A stretch of DNA of 64,000 bases from Carnobacterium maltaromaticum DSM 20342 (GCF_000744945.1 NZ_JQMX01000001.1:2790001-2854000), one strand, 5' to 3'; numbered from the stretch's first letter, positions 1 to 7,958 are shown. Notes: generated by a model not told the origin, from the letters alone. A program made the numbers and translations.

Positions 1-1
1 T

Positions 2-226
2 CGCCATGCCCCACAAACGACGTTACTTTATATTACCCATCACACAGAAGAACTATTGCCTAGCTTTGACAAAATGCTGCTTTTAAAGTCTGGCGAAATT
101 TTTGCTAAAGGCGCAACGCAGGAATTAATAACGAAAGACTCATTAAGTGCTTTCTTTGAAGAAGAAATAAATGTTGAATTGCAAAAAGATGGACAAGTTA
201 CCACGTATTTGAATCGCAGACTTTAA
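2..226 (+). CDS. ABC transporter ATP-binding protein, C-terminal fragment
   Basis: The reading frame is open from the window edge and stops at TAA 224-226, so only about 74 C-terminal residues are visible. They include TLLYITHHTEEL, which is the switch (H-loop) histidine region that follows Walker B in ABC ATPases, then a typical tail (KMLLLKSGEIFAKGATQEL) in which a short loop precedes the final helix. This resembles the YlmA/ModF-like stand-alone ABC ATPases, but the diagnostic N-terminal part is outside the window and the substrate cannot be named. No terminator follows directly; a promoter for the next gene starts within 30 bases. Confidence 0.75.
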   Translation, partial: RHAPQTTLLYITHHTEELLPSFDKMLLLKSGEIFAKGATQELITKDSLSAFFEEEINVELQKDGQVTTYLNRRL

Positions 227-242
227 GGGTTAGGCTACTTGT

Positions 243-265
243 TTAGATGAGAGCTATGGTACAAT
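243..265 (+). promoter_or_regulatory. Candidate promoter for the quinone oxidoreductase gene
   Basis: A TACAAT -10 hexamer lies at 260-265, with a weak -35-like element (ACTTGT) 17 bases upstream. Transcription would start near 272, so both hairpin-repeat units at 289-477 would fall inside the 5' leader. The -35 match is poor and the assignment is tentative. Confidence 0.4.
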
Positions 266-288
266 AAAGGTAGGTTAGAGTCGAAATC

Positions 289-356
289 CAGTTCTTATGA
301 GCCAACTCAACGATCTTTTGATAGAGCTAACCGGCTCAACAAACTTTTTATCAAGG
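289..356 (+). repeat. Hairpin repeat family, copy A1 (short unit)
   Basis: This short unit carries the left module (CAGTTCTTATGAGCCAACTC) and the right module (GAGCTAACCGGCTCAACAAA, then CTTTTTAT). A mini-hairpin (ATC-TTTT-GAT) replaces the long body seen in copy A2. The right module is identical to that of A2 for about 30 bases. It lies in the untranslated leader of the gene at 488. Confidence 0.8.
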
Positions 357-477
357 CCAGTTCTTATGAGCCAACTCTTCGAGAAAAAGATAAAAATTCG
401 AGAGGACAAAAAACGTCCTATCAATTTTTCCTATTTTCTTGTCAGAGCTAACCGGCTCAACAAACTTTTTATTAGGG
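357..477 (+). repeat. Hairpin repeat family, copy A2 (long unit)
   Basis: A full unit: left module, then an imperfect inverted repeat whose arms are AAAAATT-type and AATTTTT-type blocks, then an apical stem AGGAC (403-407), an A-rich loop (408-414) and GTCCT (415-419), then the right module ending in TTTTTATTAGGG. The unit runs directly into the ribosome-binding site of the gene at 488. Related units occur at 23226-23472 and 27991-28154 with different but still complementary apical stems. Confidence 0.85.
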
Positions 478-487
478 AGACGATAAA

Positions 488-1468
488 ATGCAGGCAATTA
501 AAATGGAAAAACCTGGTAGTTATGATGTGTTAAAAGTAGTAGATATAGACATGCCCATAGCTAAAACGGGAGAATTACTCATTGAAGTCAAAGCTACGGC
601 AGTGAACCGAACAGATATCGTTACAAGAGAAAATAAAAATTTAACTGCGCCTTATCCTATTTTAGGTGTTGAAATTGCAGGAGTAGTCATTGAAAATCAT
701 AGTCAGGATCAACGTTTCCAACCGGGGGCTAAGGTTTGTGGACTAGTGAATCATGGCGGTTATGCTAATTATGCAGTTATACCTAGTGAAAGAGCGATGT
801 TGATTCCAGAAAATTTAGATTTTGAAGAAGCGGCAGGGTTACCAGAAGTTTTTTTAACGGCTTATCAAACTTTGTATTGGTTAGGTGAACTTAAAGAAAA
901 CGAAACAGTCTTAATTCATGCTGGTGCTAGTGGAGTTGGAACTGCCGCGATTCAATTGGCTAAACAATTGACTAATGCCAAAGTGATTGTCACAGCAGGA
1001 TCTCAAGAAAAGTTGGATTTTTGTTTACGTTTAGGTGCGGACTATGGCATTAATTACCGTACAGAAGATTTTGCTAAGGAAGTTTTAGCTAAAACGGATG
1101 GACAGGGTGCAGATGTCATTTTAGATTTTGTTGGAGCTAGTTATTGGGACCAAAATTTAGCTAGCATTGGCACGGATGGTCGCTGGGTTCTAATTGGAAC
1201 ACTTGGTGGAACTATGATTGAACAAATCAATTTAAGAGATTTAATGCAAAAACGAATCAGTCTAAAAGGAACGTTATTAACGCCACGTAGCGATGCCTAC
1301 AAAGCTAAGTTAACAAATGAATTTATGGAAAAAGTTTTTCCTTATTTTATGGATAAAAAGATTAAACCAATTATTGATACTGTTTTTCCACTAACAGATG
1401 TTCAACATGCGCATCAATATATGGAAAACAACCAAAATATTGGAAAACTTATTTTAAAAATGTATTAA
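488..1468 (+). CDS. NADPH:quinone oxidoreductase / zinc-independent MDR-family dehydrogenase
   Basis: A 326-residue medium-chain dehydrogenase/reductase of the quinone-oxidoreductase class (COG0604), expected to reduce quinones or activated alkenes with NADPH in the cytoplasm. A GroES-like N-terminal domain comes first. The nucleotide-binding loop HAGASGVGTAA lies at about 144-154, followed by GADVILDFVGA. No structural-zinc cysteine cluster is visible, which fits the zinc-free branch. The ATG follows AGGGAGA with good spacing. The gene is monocistronic, with a hairpin-repeat leader upstream and a terminator downstream. The physiological substrate is not evident from sequence. Confidence 0.85.
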   Translation: MQAIKMEKPGSYDVLKVVDIDMPIAKTGELLIEVKATAVNRTDIVTRENKNLTAPYPILGVEIAGVVIENHSQDQRFQPGAKVCGLVNHGGYANYAVIPSERAMLIPENLDFEEAAGLPEVFLTAYQTLYWLGELKENETVLIHAGASGVGTAAIQLAKQLTNAKVIVTAGSQEKLDFCLRLGADYGINYRTEDFAKEVLAKTDGQGADVILDFVGASYWDQNLASIGTDGRWVLIGTLGGTMIEQINLRDLMQKRISLKGTLLTPRSDAYKAKLTNEFMEKVFPYFMDKKIKPIIDTVFPLTDVQHAHQYMENNQNIGKLILKMY

Positions 1469-1478
1469 CCAAAAAACA

Positions 1479-1524
1479 ATCAGTAAACACAAGCTTACAG
1501 GCTTAGTTTACTGATATTTTTGTG
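1479..1524 (+). terminator. Intrinsic terminator after the quinone oxidoreductase gene
   Basis: The arms ATCAGTAAAC (1479-1488) and GTTTACTGAT (1506-1515) pair perfectly. A nested AAGC/GCTT stem sits inside, and a TATTTTTGT tract follows. Confidence 0.8.
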
Positions 1525-1555
1525 TGAAAGAGCAGATACAAAAGAAGGAGTAGTG

Positions 1556-1564
1556 TGCTATAAT
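1556..1564 (+). promoter_or_regulatory. Extended -10 promoter of the TrmN6-like / yazA / rsmI run
   Basis: TGCTATAAT is an extended -10 element with a perfect TATAAT at 1559-1564. No good -35 is present, which extended -10 promoters tolerate. It lies 38 bases before the TTG start at 1602. Confidence 0.6.
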
Positions 1565-1601
1565 AAATGGCGACAATCAAGGCATAAGGAAGTGAAAAGA
1601 G

Positions 1602-2357
1602 TTGGAAAAATGGTTAAAAGAAGATGAGCGAATTGATCGTTTAGTTCGGGCTAATTTAGATATTATTCAAAGTCCAACGGTTTTTTCTTACTCATTAGAC
1701 GCGGTATTATTAGCTCATTTTGCTAACTTACCTTACAATAATCGTGGGAAAATTGTTGATTTATGTGCTGGAAATGGTGCTGTAGGTCTATTATTAAGTG
1801 AAAAAACGCAAAGCCCAATCATTGGAATCGAACTTCAAGAGCGTTTAGCTGACATGGCTCAGCGTAGTATTCAATTAAATCAATTAGAAGAGCAAGTCTC
1901 AATTATACAAGCTGATTTGAAAGATGCAACAAAATGGATTGCCAAGGATTCTGTCGATGTAGTGACCTGTAATCCACCTTATTTTTCTTCTCCAGTGACA
2001 AGTAAGAAAAACCCTAATCCACATTTAGCTATTGCTCGTCATGAAATTCATACGAACTTAAATGAAGTAATGGCTGTTACAAGCGACTTATTGAAAATGA
2101 ATGGCAAAGCTTATTTTGTTCATCGTCCAGATCGTTTAATAGAAATTTTAGAAGCAATGAAGCGAAATCGTTTGGCTCCTAAGCGTATGCAACTTGTTTA
2201 TCCAAAAGTGGGACGCGAAGCGAATATTTTGTTGATTGAAGGAATTAAAGATGGAAAAGAAACAGGTTTTCGAGTGATGCCCCCACTAGTTGTTTATAGT
2301 GAGGAAAATACGTATTTACCTGAGATAAGTGAGATTATGTATGGAAGCGAAAATTAG
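1602..2357 (+). CDS. yabB: tRNA1(Val) (adenine(37)-N6)-methyltransferase-like protein (TrmN6/YabB family)
   Basis: A 251-residue SAM-dependent N6-adenine methyltransferase. SAM motif I is IVDLCAGNGAVG at about 51-62. The catalytic motif NPPY is at 124-127. The family methylates adenine 37 of a tRNA. The start is TTG at 1602, supported by AAGGAAGTG ending 7 bases upstream; no in-frame ATG fits better. The order TrmN6-like, GIY-YIG, RsmI matches yabB-yazA-yabC of Bacillus subtilis, which supports the call. The end overlaps the next gene. Confidence 0.85.
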   Translation: MEKWLKEDERIDRLVRANLDIIQSPTVFSYSLDAVLLAHFANLPYNNRGKIVDLCAGNGAVGLLLSEKTQSPIIGIELQERLADMAQRSIQLNQLEEQVSIIQADLKDATKWIAKDSVDVVTCNPPYFSSPVTSKKNPNPHLAIARHEIHTNLNEVMAVTSDLLKMNGKAYFVHRPDRLIEILEAMKRNRLAPKRMQLVYPKVGREANILLIEGIKDGKETGFRVMPPLVVYSEENTYLPEISEIMYGSEN

Positions 2358-2700
2358 TTATTTTTATGTACTTTGCTGTAAGGACGGAAGTTTTTATGGT
2401 GGGTACACGACAGATTTAAGCCGTAGAGAAAAAGAGCATAATGATGGCATTGGAGCAAAGTATACGAAACCGAGTTATCGCAGACCGTTAAAAATGATTT
2501 ATGCAGAGGGGTTTAGTAGTCGAAGCGCTGCGACCAAGGCTGAGTATGCGTTTAAGAAGCAAACTCGTGCTAAAAAAGTTCAATTTTTACAAGCGGCAGG
2601 GGTTGAATTTCCGCTTAACCCAAAGCAAAAATGTCTAGTTAATTTAGATGGAATCGAGGAGGAGTCTAGTAATGCAAAGTCAAAAGAGCTTTCAGGATGA
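2341..2700 (+). CDS. yazA: GIY-YIG domain protein (UPF0213, YazA family)
   Basis: About 119 residues with the GIY-YIG nuclease fold: YFYVLCCKDGSFYGGYTTDL near the N-terminus, then the conserved KYTKP-PLKMIYAE stretch. Family members are small stand-alone GIY-YIG proteins of uncertain cellular role. I chose ATG 2341 because AAGTGAG ends 7 bases before it; GTG 2329 in the same frame is an alternative. It overlaps the preceding gene by 17 bases and the following rsmI by 29 bases, so the three genes are probably translationally coupled. The C-terminal 30 or so residues beyond the domain are not conserved in my recollection. Confidence 0.8.
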   Translation: MEAKISYFYVLCCKDGSFYGGYTTDLSRREKEHNDGIGAKYTKPSYRRPLKMIYAEGFSSRSAATKAEYAFKKQTRAKKVQFLQAAGVEFPLNPKQKCLVNLDGIEEESSNAKSKELSG

Positions 2701-3550
2701 AAGTAGAGGAATGTTGTATTTAATTCCAACGCCAATTGGCAATTTAGAAGATATGACAATTCGTGGCATTCGTCTCTTAAAAGAGGTGGATTTAATTGCT
2801 TCAGAAGATACCCGAAATACGCAAAAATTATTAAATTATTTTGACATTACAACCAGTCAAATTAGCTTCCATGAACATAATACGCAAGAACGAATTGGAC
2901 AGTTAATTGAAAAATTAGAAGCAGGTTTATCGATTGCACAAGTTAGCGATGCTGGCATGCCCTCAATTAGTGATCCGGGGCATGAATTAGTTGTTGCATG
3001 TATCGAAGCCGATATTCCGGTTGTACCACTTCCAGGAGCCAATGCAGGTTTAACAGCTTTAATCGCTTCAGGTTTAGCTCCCCAACCTTTCTATTTTTAT
3101 GGATTTTTACCAAGAAAGAAGAAAGACCAATTGGCCGCCTTAGAAGAGCTAAATCAGCGTCCTGAAACCTTGATTTTATATGAATCTCCTCATCGGTTAA
3201 AGGAAGTGTTAAAAGCGATGATTGGTGTTTTTGGTGAAGATCGTAAAATAGTTTGTTGTCGTGAATTAACGAAAAAATTTGAAGAATTTATTCGCGGAAC
3301 GTTAGTAGAAGCTTTAGAATGGGCCACGGAAAATGAAGTTCGAGGAGAATTTTGTTTAATTATTGAAGGCAATCATCATGGAAGTCTCCTAGCTGAAACA
3401 GATCGTTCTTGGGAAGCTCTTAGTTTAAAAGAACATGTAGAGCTATTAATGACTGAACTAGATGTGCCTAGTAAAACGGCAATTAAAGAAGTGGCTAAAA
3501 TTCGTGAATTAAAAAAACAAGAAGTCTATGGTGCTTATCATGAAATTTAA
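2672..3550 (+). CDS. rsmI: 16S rRNA (cytidine(1402)-2'-O)-methyltransferase
   Basis: A 292-residue tetrapyrrole-methylase-fold enzyme that 2'-O-methylates C1402 in the decoding centre of 16S rRNA using SAM. The N-terminus LYLIPTPIGNLEDMT and the motif SDAGMPSISDPG (about 92-103) are family signatures. YESPHRL and the C-terminal LVEALEWA-GEFCLIIEG region are also typical. ATG 2672 follows GAGGAGGAG by 7 bases; an in-frame ATG at 2648 lies inside yazA and lacks a ribosome-binding site. It overlaps yazA upstream and the PP-loop gene downstream. Confidence 0.93.
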   Translation: MQSQKSFQDESRGMLYLIPTPIGNLEDMTIRGIRLLKEVDLIASEDTRNTQKLLNYFDITTSQISFHEHNTQERIGQLIEKLEAGLSIAQVSDAGMPSISDPGHELVVACIEADIPVVPLPGANAGLTALIASGLAPQPFYFYGFLPRKKKDQLAALEELNQRPETLILYESPHRLKEVLKAMIGVFGEDRKIVCCRELTKKFEEFIRGTLVEALEWATENEVRGEFCLIIEGNHHGSLLAETDRSWEALSLKEHVELLMTELDVPSKTAIKEVAKIRELKKQEVYGAYHEI

Positions 3551-4223
3551 TGAGCTGAATCCTTCGCAAAAAGCTAAAGGGAAAATGTGTTTTAGTTACA
3601 GTGGTGGAAAAGACAGCATGCTAGCTTTACATGAGCTAATTGAAATAGGTTATCAACCAGTTTGTTTAGTAACAGCGATTAATTTAGATGTGGAGCGTTC
3701 TTGGTTTCATGGAATTAGTGAACCTTTATTAGAAGCAGTTGCTGAAAGTTTAGGGATTCCTTTGTTGAAAATTCGTAGTGATGCAAGATCGTATCAAACT
3801 GAATTTATTAAAGGTTTGGAAGAAGCGAAGGCTTTAGGGGCTGAGTATTGTGGATTTGGAGATATTGATGGAGCCGAGAATCGGAAATGGGATGAGGATA
3901 CGGCAACTGAGGCAGGACTGATTCCGTTATTGCCCTTATGGCAGAGAGATCACGAAAAGTGTGTAGCTGATTTTTTAAATAAGGGCTATAGTGCTGTGAT
4001 TAAAACGATTAGTAAAAGTTATTCCATTCCTCAAGAGTTACTAGGTAAAACTTTAAATACTGAAATTGTTACTTTTTTGAGAGAAAATGAGCTAGATGTC
4101 TGCGGTGAAAATGGTGAATATCATACTTTTGTTGTTGATGGACCTTTATTTAAAAAGCCAGTTGAATTTGAAACGATTGGAATTTATGAAAATGAGTATT
4201 GTTATTCATTAAATATTCAGTAA
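3528..4223 (+). CDS. PP-loop ATP pyrophosphatase (Dph6-related / MJ0570 family)
   Basis: A 231-residue adenine-nucleotide alpha-hydrolase-fold protein. The PP-loop motif SGGKDS is at 25-30, followed by MLALHEL. The family is related to diphthine-ammonia ligase. Bacteria lack diphthamide, so the reaction here is probably another ATP-dependent amidation or thiolation, and the substrate is unknown. The tail GENGEYHTFVVDGPLF is a typical block of the family. The start is ambiguous between ATG 3528 (weak AAGAAG upstream) and ATG 3540. The gene overlaps the end of rsmI, so it is probably in the same transcript. Confidence 0.75.
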   Translation: MVLIMKFNELNPSQKAKGKMCFSYSGGKDSMLALHELIEIGYQPVCLVTAINLDVERSWFHGISEPLLEAVAESLGIPLLKIRSDARSYQTEFIKGLEEAKALGAEYCGFGDIDGAENRKWDEDTATEAGLIPLLPLWQRDHEKCVADFLNKGYSAVIKTISKSYSIPQELLGKTLNTEIVTFLRENELDVCGENGEYHTFVVDGPLFKKPVEFETIGIYENEYCYSLNIQ

Positions 4224-4239
4224 AGCCAGGAGGTATAAG

Positions 4240-4734
4240 ATGGAGTTAAGGAGTGAAGATTTAACTGTACAAGTTGGTGATTTTACCTTTAATCATCGTG
4301 CTGCCGGAATTTTGATTCAAGAAGCGGCTATTCTTTTGGAATATTATGAAAAAGAAGACTATTGGGTGTTACCTGGTGGACGTGTTAAAGTTGGAGAAGA
4401 CTCAAAAATTGGGGTAGAACGTGAATGGCTGGAAGAGTTAGGGCTGGAAGTTAATGGAACACGCTTAATTGCACTAATTGAAAATTTCTTTGTCAATCAC
4501 AGAACAGGTAGTCAACGTCATTTTCATGAAATTTCGATGTATTATCAATTGGAAAGTAGCACGAAGATTCCTTTTCAAATTGGACAGAAGTTTCATGGGG
4601 CTGAAATTGATAAATTAAACTATAGTTGGGTTCCTTTAACCGAATTAGTGAATTTGAATTTTCGACCAGAAATCTTAACAAATTACTTAGTAAATTTACC
4701 TGAGTGCCCTGTTCATCTTATTAACCACGAATAG
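4240..4734 (+). CDS. Nudix hydrolase
   Basis: A 164-residue protein with a complete Nudix box at 47-69: G47, E53, R61, E62, E65, E66 and G68 all fit G-x5-E-x7-RE-x2-EE-x-G. The family cleaves nucleoside diphosphate-X compounds with Mg2+. The specific substrate cannot be read from sequence. ATG 4240 follows a strong CCAGGAGGTAT site. It lies 16 bases after the PP-loop gene and 22 bases before tsaE, in the same likely operon. Confidence 0.85.
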   Translation: MELRSEDLTVQVGDFTFNHRAAGILIQEAAILLEYYEKEDYWVLPGGRVKVGEDSKIGVEREWLEELGLEVNGTRLIALIENFFVNHRTGSQRHFHEISMYYQLESSTKIPFQIGQKFHGAEIDKLNYSWVPLTELVNLNFRPEILTNYLVNLPECPVHLINHE

Positions 4735-4756
4735 AGCCATGAAAAGGAGAATAGAT

Positions 4757-5221
4757 ATGAAATTAAATGCAAATAATGAACAAGAGACTCGCGCAATAGC
4801 TGCTAAATTAGCTGAGTATTTAACTGCTGGAGATGTTATTCTATTGGAAGGTAATTTGGGTGCAGGGAAAACAACATTTACTAAAGGACTTGCCGAAGGT
4901 TTAGGAATTAAGCGAGTGATTAAAAGTCCCACGTACACAATTATTCGTGAATATACAGAAGGTCGTTTACCTTTGTATCATATGGATGTCTATCGTTTAG
5001 AAGAAACTGGTGGTACTGAGTTAGGTTTGGAAGAATATTTTCAAGGTGATGGGGTTTCAATTGTCGAATGGGCCACTTTTATTCCAGAGGATTTACCCAA
5101 AGATTATTTAAAAATTAATTTAATTCCAACAGGTGCAAATTTAGAGCAAAGGGAACTAATTTTTACGGCTACAGGAACTCATTATAGCCAGATGTTAGCA
5201 GAACTTGAAAAAGTTTTTTAA
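4757..5221 (+). CDS. tsaE: tRNA threonylcarbamoyladenosine biosynthesis ATPase TsaE
   Basis: A 154-residue P-loop ATPase needed with TsaB and TsaD to make the t6A37 modification of ANN-decoding tRNAs. Walker A is GNLGAGKTT at 32-40. SPTYTIIREY and LPLYHMDVYRL are family signatures, and VSIVEWATFIPEDLP follows. ATG 4757 has AAGGAG 7 bases upstream; the in-frame ATG 4739 sits before that site and is unlikely. The usual partner gene tsaB is not adjacent. A GNAT acetyltransferase follows after 15 bases. Confidence 0.93.
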   Translation: MKLNANNEQETRAIAAKLAEYLTAGDVILLEGNLGAGKTTFTKGLAEGLGIKRVIKSPTYTIIREYTEGRLPLYHMDVYRLEETGGTELGLEEYFQGDGVSIVEWATFIPEDLPKDYLKINLIPTGANLEQRELIFTATGTHYSQMLAELEKVF

Positions 5222-5236
5222 GAAGGGGGATTCGAT

Positions 5237-5770
5237 ATGACGCAAGAAAAAATAGATATTGTCCTTCGTGAAGCGTTACCTGAAGATGCAGGAGAGATTA
5301 TTCGTTTCCTAGAGTCAGCAGCAGTAGAAACAGGCTTTTTATCAATGGGAGCGGAAGGCTTGAATATTAGTTCAGCAGAAGAAGCGATTAATTTAGAGCG
5401 AATCTTAGAATCTGAAAATAATATTTTATTGGTCGCACTATTAGGTGATAAAGTGATTGCTACAGGATCAATATCAGCAAGTAATAAACCGAAATTACGC
5501 CATATTGGTGAAATTGGAGTAGCAGTTGCTAAAGACTACTGGGGATTTGGATTAGGAACGAATTTAGTGGATGAGCTAATTTATTGGAGCCAAGAGACAG
5601 GGATTATTCGTCGATTGGAATTAACGGTTCAAGCTCGCAATCAACGAGCTATTCACGTCTATCAGAAACTAGGCTTCAATGAAGAAGCTATTATGCCACG
5701 AGGTGTTTTTGAAGATGGTGAATATTTAGATGTCTGTCTTATGAGTAAAATGATTGATGGAATCGATTAA
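5237..5770 (+). CDS. GNAT family N-acetyltransferase
   Basis: A 177-residue acetyl-CoA-dependent acetyltransferase. The core acetyl-CoA site is EIGVAVAKDYWGFGLGTNLV (the V-x-x-x-x-x-G-x-G region), followed by LELTVQARNQRAIHVYQKLG, which is the typical RimL/RimJ-like motif B. At 177 residues it is longer than RimI, which often accompanies tsaE, so I do not call it rimI. The acceptor is unknown. The ATG has GAAGGGGG upstream. It is the last gene before a strong bidirectional terminator. Confidence 0.8.
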   Translation: MTQEKIDIVLREALPEDAGEIIRFLESAAVETGFLSMGAEGLNISSAEEAINLERILESENNILLVALLGDKVIATGSISASNKPKLRHIGEIGVAVAKDYWGFGLGTNLVDELIYWSQETGIIRRLELTVQARNQRAIHVYQKLGFNEEAIMPRGVFEDGEYLDVCLMSKMIDGID

Positions 5771-5816
5771 AAAAGGAAGAATAGCAGTTAAGTTTCTGCT
5801 GATTCTTCCTTTTTTG
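5770..5816. terminator. Bidirectional terminator between the GNAT gene and the potassium transporter gene
   Basis: AAAAAAGGAAGAAT-AGCAG pairs with CTGCT-GATTCTTCCTTTTTT around the loop TTAAGTTT. A- and T-runs on both sides let it work for both converging genes. Confidence 0.85.
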
Positions 5817-7178
5817 CTAACCAATAATGACATTTTCTTCTGGGTACTTTATTTTTGTATTTGCTTGATTTGTTCGTTTTATAATGGATAATAAGAAAGT
5901 AAACATGCCTATACGTCCTGTAAACATTAGAGCCATTATGATAATTTTGCCGATTGCTGTAAGTTGGGGTGTTAATCCTAAGGTGACTCCAACTGTACCA
6001 AAGGCTGAAAAGACTTCAAATACAATATACTCAATGCCAAAATCAGGTGGAATCGTTTCTGTGATACTTAGAGTAATGATAGCCGTAGTGATGACAGTCA
6101 TTGTAATGAATAACAAGACAAAAGCTCGATTGATTAGTGTCGGATTAATCGAACGTCCTGAAAATTGAGTGCGCTCTTCACCTTTAAAAACAGAATAAGC
6201 ATGCATCACTAGAATACCAAGAGTCGTTGTTTTGATTCCGCCAGCTGTTGATCCGGATGATCCTCCTATATACATTAAAAAACAGCTTAATAAAATACTC
6301 GCTTGTGATAAACCTGAAAAAGAAACACTATTAAATCCAGCTGTACGAGGCGTAACGGTTAGGAAAAAAGTATTCATTAACCGCTCGCCAAATGTTAAAT
6401 CTTTTAAGTGCGATAAGTTTTGTTCAGTTAGTAAAAAGAATAAAAAACCACCAATTAATAAAATAAAAGTGACTCTTAAGGTTAGCTTAGAGTGAAAAGA
6501 AAGACGCTTATTTTTTCGATACGTCAATAAATCACGCCAGACAATAAATCCAAGTCCGCCAGCAATAATCAAGAAACTTAAAACGCCAAGTACCAAAGGA
6601 TTTTTTTGGAAAGACTCTAAGCTATTTCCGAATAAATCAAATCCAGCATTACAAAAAGCGGAAACGGAATGAAAGAGGCTGAAAAAAGCTCCTTTAGCTA
6701 AACCGTAACGAGGAATAAAATCAATACTTAAAAGGCAAGCAGCCAATAATTGCAGACCAACTGAAAATTTTAGAATATAGATAATAAAATTAACGCCTCC
6801 GGAAAGTTGGTTCGTATTTAAGGCTTCTTTCATAATAATTCGGGTACGGAAATTAATTTTTTTACGTGATGCAAGGAGAATAATAATCGTAAAAGACATA
6901 AACCCTAATCCACCAATTTCAATTAAGAGCATAATAATTAATTTACCCGCTAAACTCCAATGTACCGCTGTATTTAAAGTGGTTAAGCCGGTTACACAAA
7001 CAGCAGAAGTGGCTGTGAAAAAAGCATCTAACAGATTCGTTGCTTGATTTGATTGTGAAGCAAAGGGCAACGAAAGTAGGATACCACCAATAAAAATAGT
7101 ACTTAGGAACCCTAGTGCCAAAAATTGAGAAGGTAACAGTTGCCAACGAGGCCTCTTTAAACGACGTTTTTTATGAAT
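5817..7178 (-). CDS. ktrB: TrkH/KtrB-type potassium uptake channel subunit
   Basis: A K+ translocating membrane subunit of the Ktr/Trk family, with about eight membrane helices and four pore loops carrying the filter glycines (VCVTGLTTLN, SAFCNAGFD, TPRTAGFNS, GTVGVTLG). From the first TTG (7121) the protein has 434 residues, but the frame is open upstream and encodes a basic N-terminus including KRRLKRPRWQLLPSQF, which looks like a genuine KtrB N-terminus. An in-frame stop lies at 7196-7194 and no ATG, GTG or TTG occurs between it and 7121. ATT at 7178, with AAGG 8 bases upstream, is the best start (453 residues). No KtrA partner gene is present in this window. Confidence 0.82.
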   Translation of the reverse strand: MHKKRRLKRPRWQLLPSQFLALGFLSTIFIGGILLSLPFASQSNQATNLLDAFFTATSAVCVTGLTTLNTAVHWSLAGKLIIMLLIEIGGLGFMSFTIIILLASRKKINFRTRIIMKEALNTNQLSGGVNFIIYILKFSVGLQLLAACLLSIDFIPRYGLAKGAFFSLFHSVSAFCNAGFDLFGNSLESFQKNPLVLGVLSFLIIAGGLGFIVWRDLLTYRKNKRLSFHSKLTLRVTFILLIGGFLFFLLTEQNLSHLKDLTFGERLMNTFFLTVTPRTAGFNSVSFSGLSQASILLSCFLMYIGGSSGSTAGGIKTTTLGILVMHAYSVFKGEERTQFSGRSINPTLINRAFVLLFITMTVITTAIITLSITETIPPDFGIEYIVFEVFSAFGTVGVTLGLTPQLTAIGKIIIMALMFTGRIGMFTFLLSIIKRTNQANTKIKYPEENVIIG

Positions 7179-7264
7179 GGGACTGACCTTGTATTAGAAG
7201 TATAAATTATGTTCTAATACATTTTCCTTTCTGACTTTAAATGTTGAAGTCGAATTTAACATCA

Positions 7265-7798
7265 TTAGACATGTTTGACTAATTTTTTTAAAGGATCTGT
7301 ACCAAATTGATCTTCTAAGTGCAGTAAAATATTAGCACATGCATTGCTGTCGTCTAAAGCATGATGATGATTTTCTAAATTAATTCCTAGGTAATCACAT
7401 ACCGTATTTAGTTTATGATTAGGCAATTGCGTCAAAAGCCGTTTACTTGATTGAACGGTACAGAGTGTTTGGAAATGAGGACGCTCAATTCCATAGTAAT
7501 CCAAGCAAGCATTTAAAACACCTTGATCAAAGGGTAAATTATGCGCAACAATTAAGCGATTCTCAATGAAAAAAGGCTGCATATTTGCCCAGATTTCTGG
7601 GAATTTAGGTGCATCTTGTACATCGGCTTCATGGATGCCATGAATTTGAATATTTCGCCAGAAAAAAGGTGTTTCAGGTTTAATTAGTGTGTAATAATTG
7701 TCAACAATTCGACTGTTGCGCACGACTGTCATAGCAACAGAACACGCGCTATGTCGTTCATGATTGGCTGTTTCAAAATCCAGTGCAACAAAATTCAT
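7265..7798 (-). CDS. DnaQ-like 3'-5' exonuclease (DEDDh superfamily)
   Basis: A 177-residue stand-alone exonuclease domain similar to DNA polymerase III epsilon. Exo I is FVALDFETAN (the D and E metal ligands). Exo II is IVAHNLPFDQGVL. Exo III is HHALDDSNACA, which includes the catalytic His and Asp. It would trim DNA or RNA 3' ends; the cellular role is unassigned. ATG 7798 is preceded by AGGTGAAGA; an upstream in-frame TTG at 7816 precedes that site. No tyrosine-recombinase or phage context surrounds it. Confidence 0.85.
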   Translation of the reverse strand: MNFVALDFETANHERHSACSVAMTVVRNSRIVDNYYTLIKPETPFFWRNIQIHGIHEADVQDAPKFPEIWANMQPFFIENRLIVAHNLPFDQGVLNACLDYYGIERPHFQTLCTVQSSKRLLTQLPNHKLNTVCDYLGINLENHHHALDDSNACANILLHLEDQFGTDPLKKLVKHV

Positions 7799-7883
7799 TT
7801 TCTTCACCTCGAACAATAGTTTATCTGTTTAGTATAAACTTTTTTTGGTTGAATTGCTAGGTACGATAGGAGGGCTAATTTTA

Positions 7884-7904
7884 TTTATCGGTAGTACTGA
7901 TAAA
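7884..7904. promoter_or_regulatory. Near-perfect palindrome upstream of the HxlR regulator gene
   Basis: TTTATC and GATAAA flank GTAGTAC, giving a 21-base palindrome with one mismatched symmetric pair. It lies 55 bases before the regulator gene, a position suited to autoregulation. HxlR/DUF24 regulators bind palindromes, but this particular site is an inference. Confidence 0.4.
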
Positions 7905-7958
7905 CGTGCTAAAAAATGGTAAACTATACAAATAGTAAGTGAAAAGAGGGAGATAAAA

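Noticed and set aside
289..477. CRISPR-like array
   Set aside because: Only two units of unequal length, no uniform spacers, and the units contain internal hairpins; no cas genes nearby.
297..533. A 78-codon reading frame through the hairpin repeats at 289-477
   Set aside because: It is composed of repeat modules and overlaps the real start at 488 in another frame; no ribosome-binding site fits.
2857..3042. Minus-strand frame inside rsmI
   Set aside because: Shadow of a strongly conserved gene; no ribosome-binding site and no family resemblance.
7265..7798. Exonuclease as a phage or prophage remnant
   Set aside because: No integrase, structural or lysis genes and no att-like repeats around it; stand-alone DnaQ-like enzymes are common on chromosomes.
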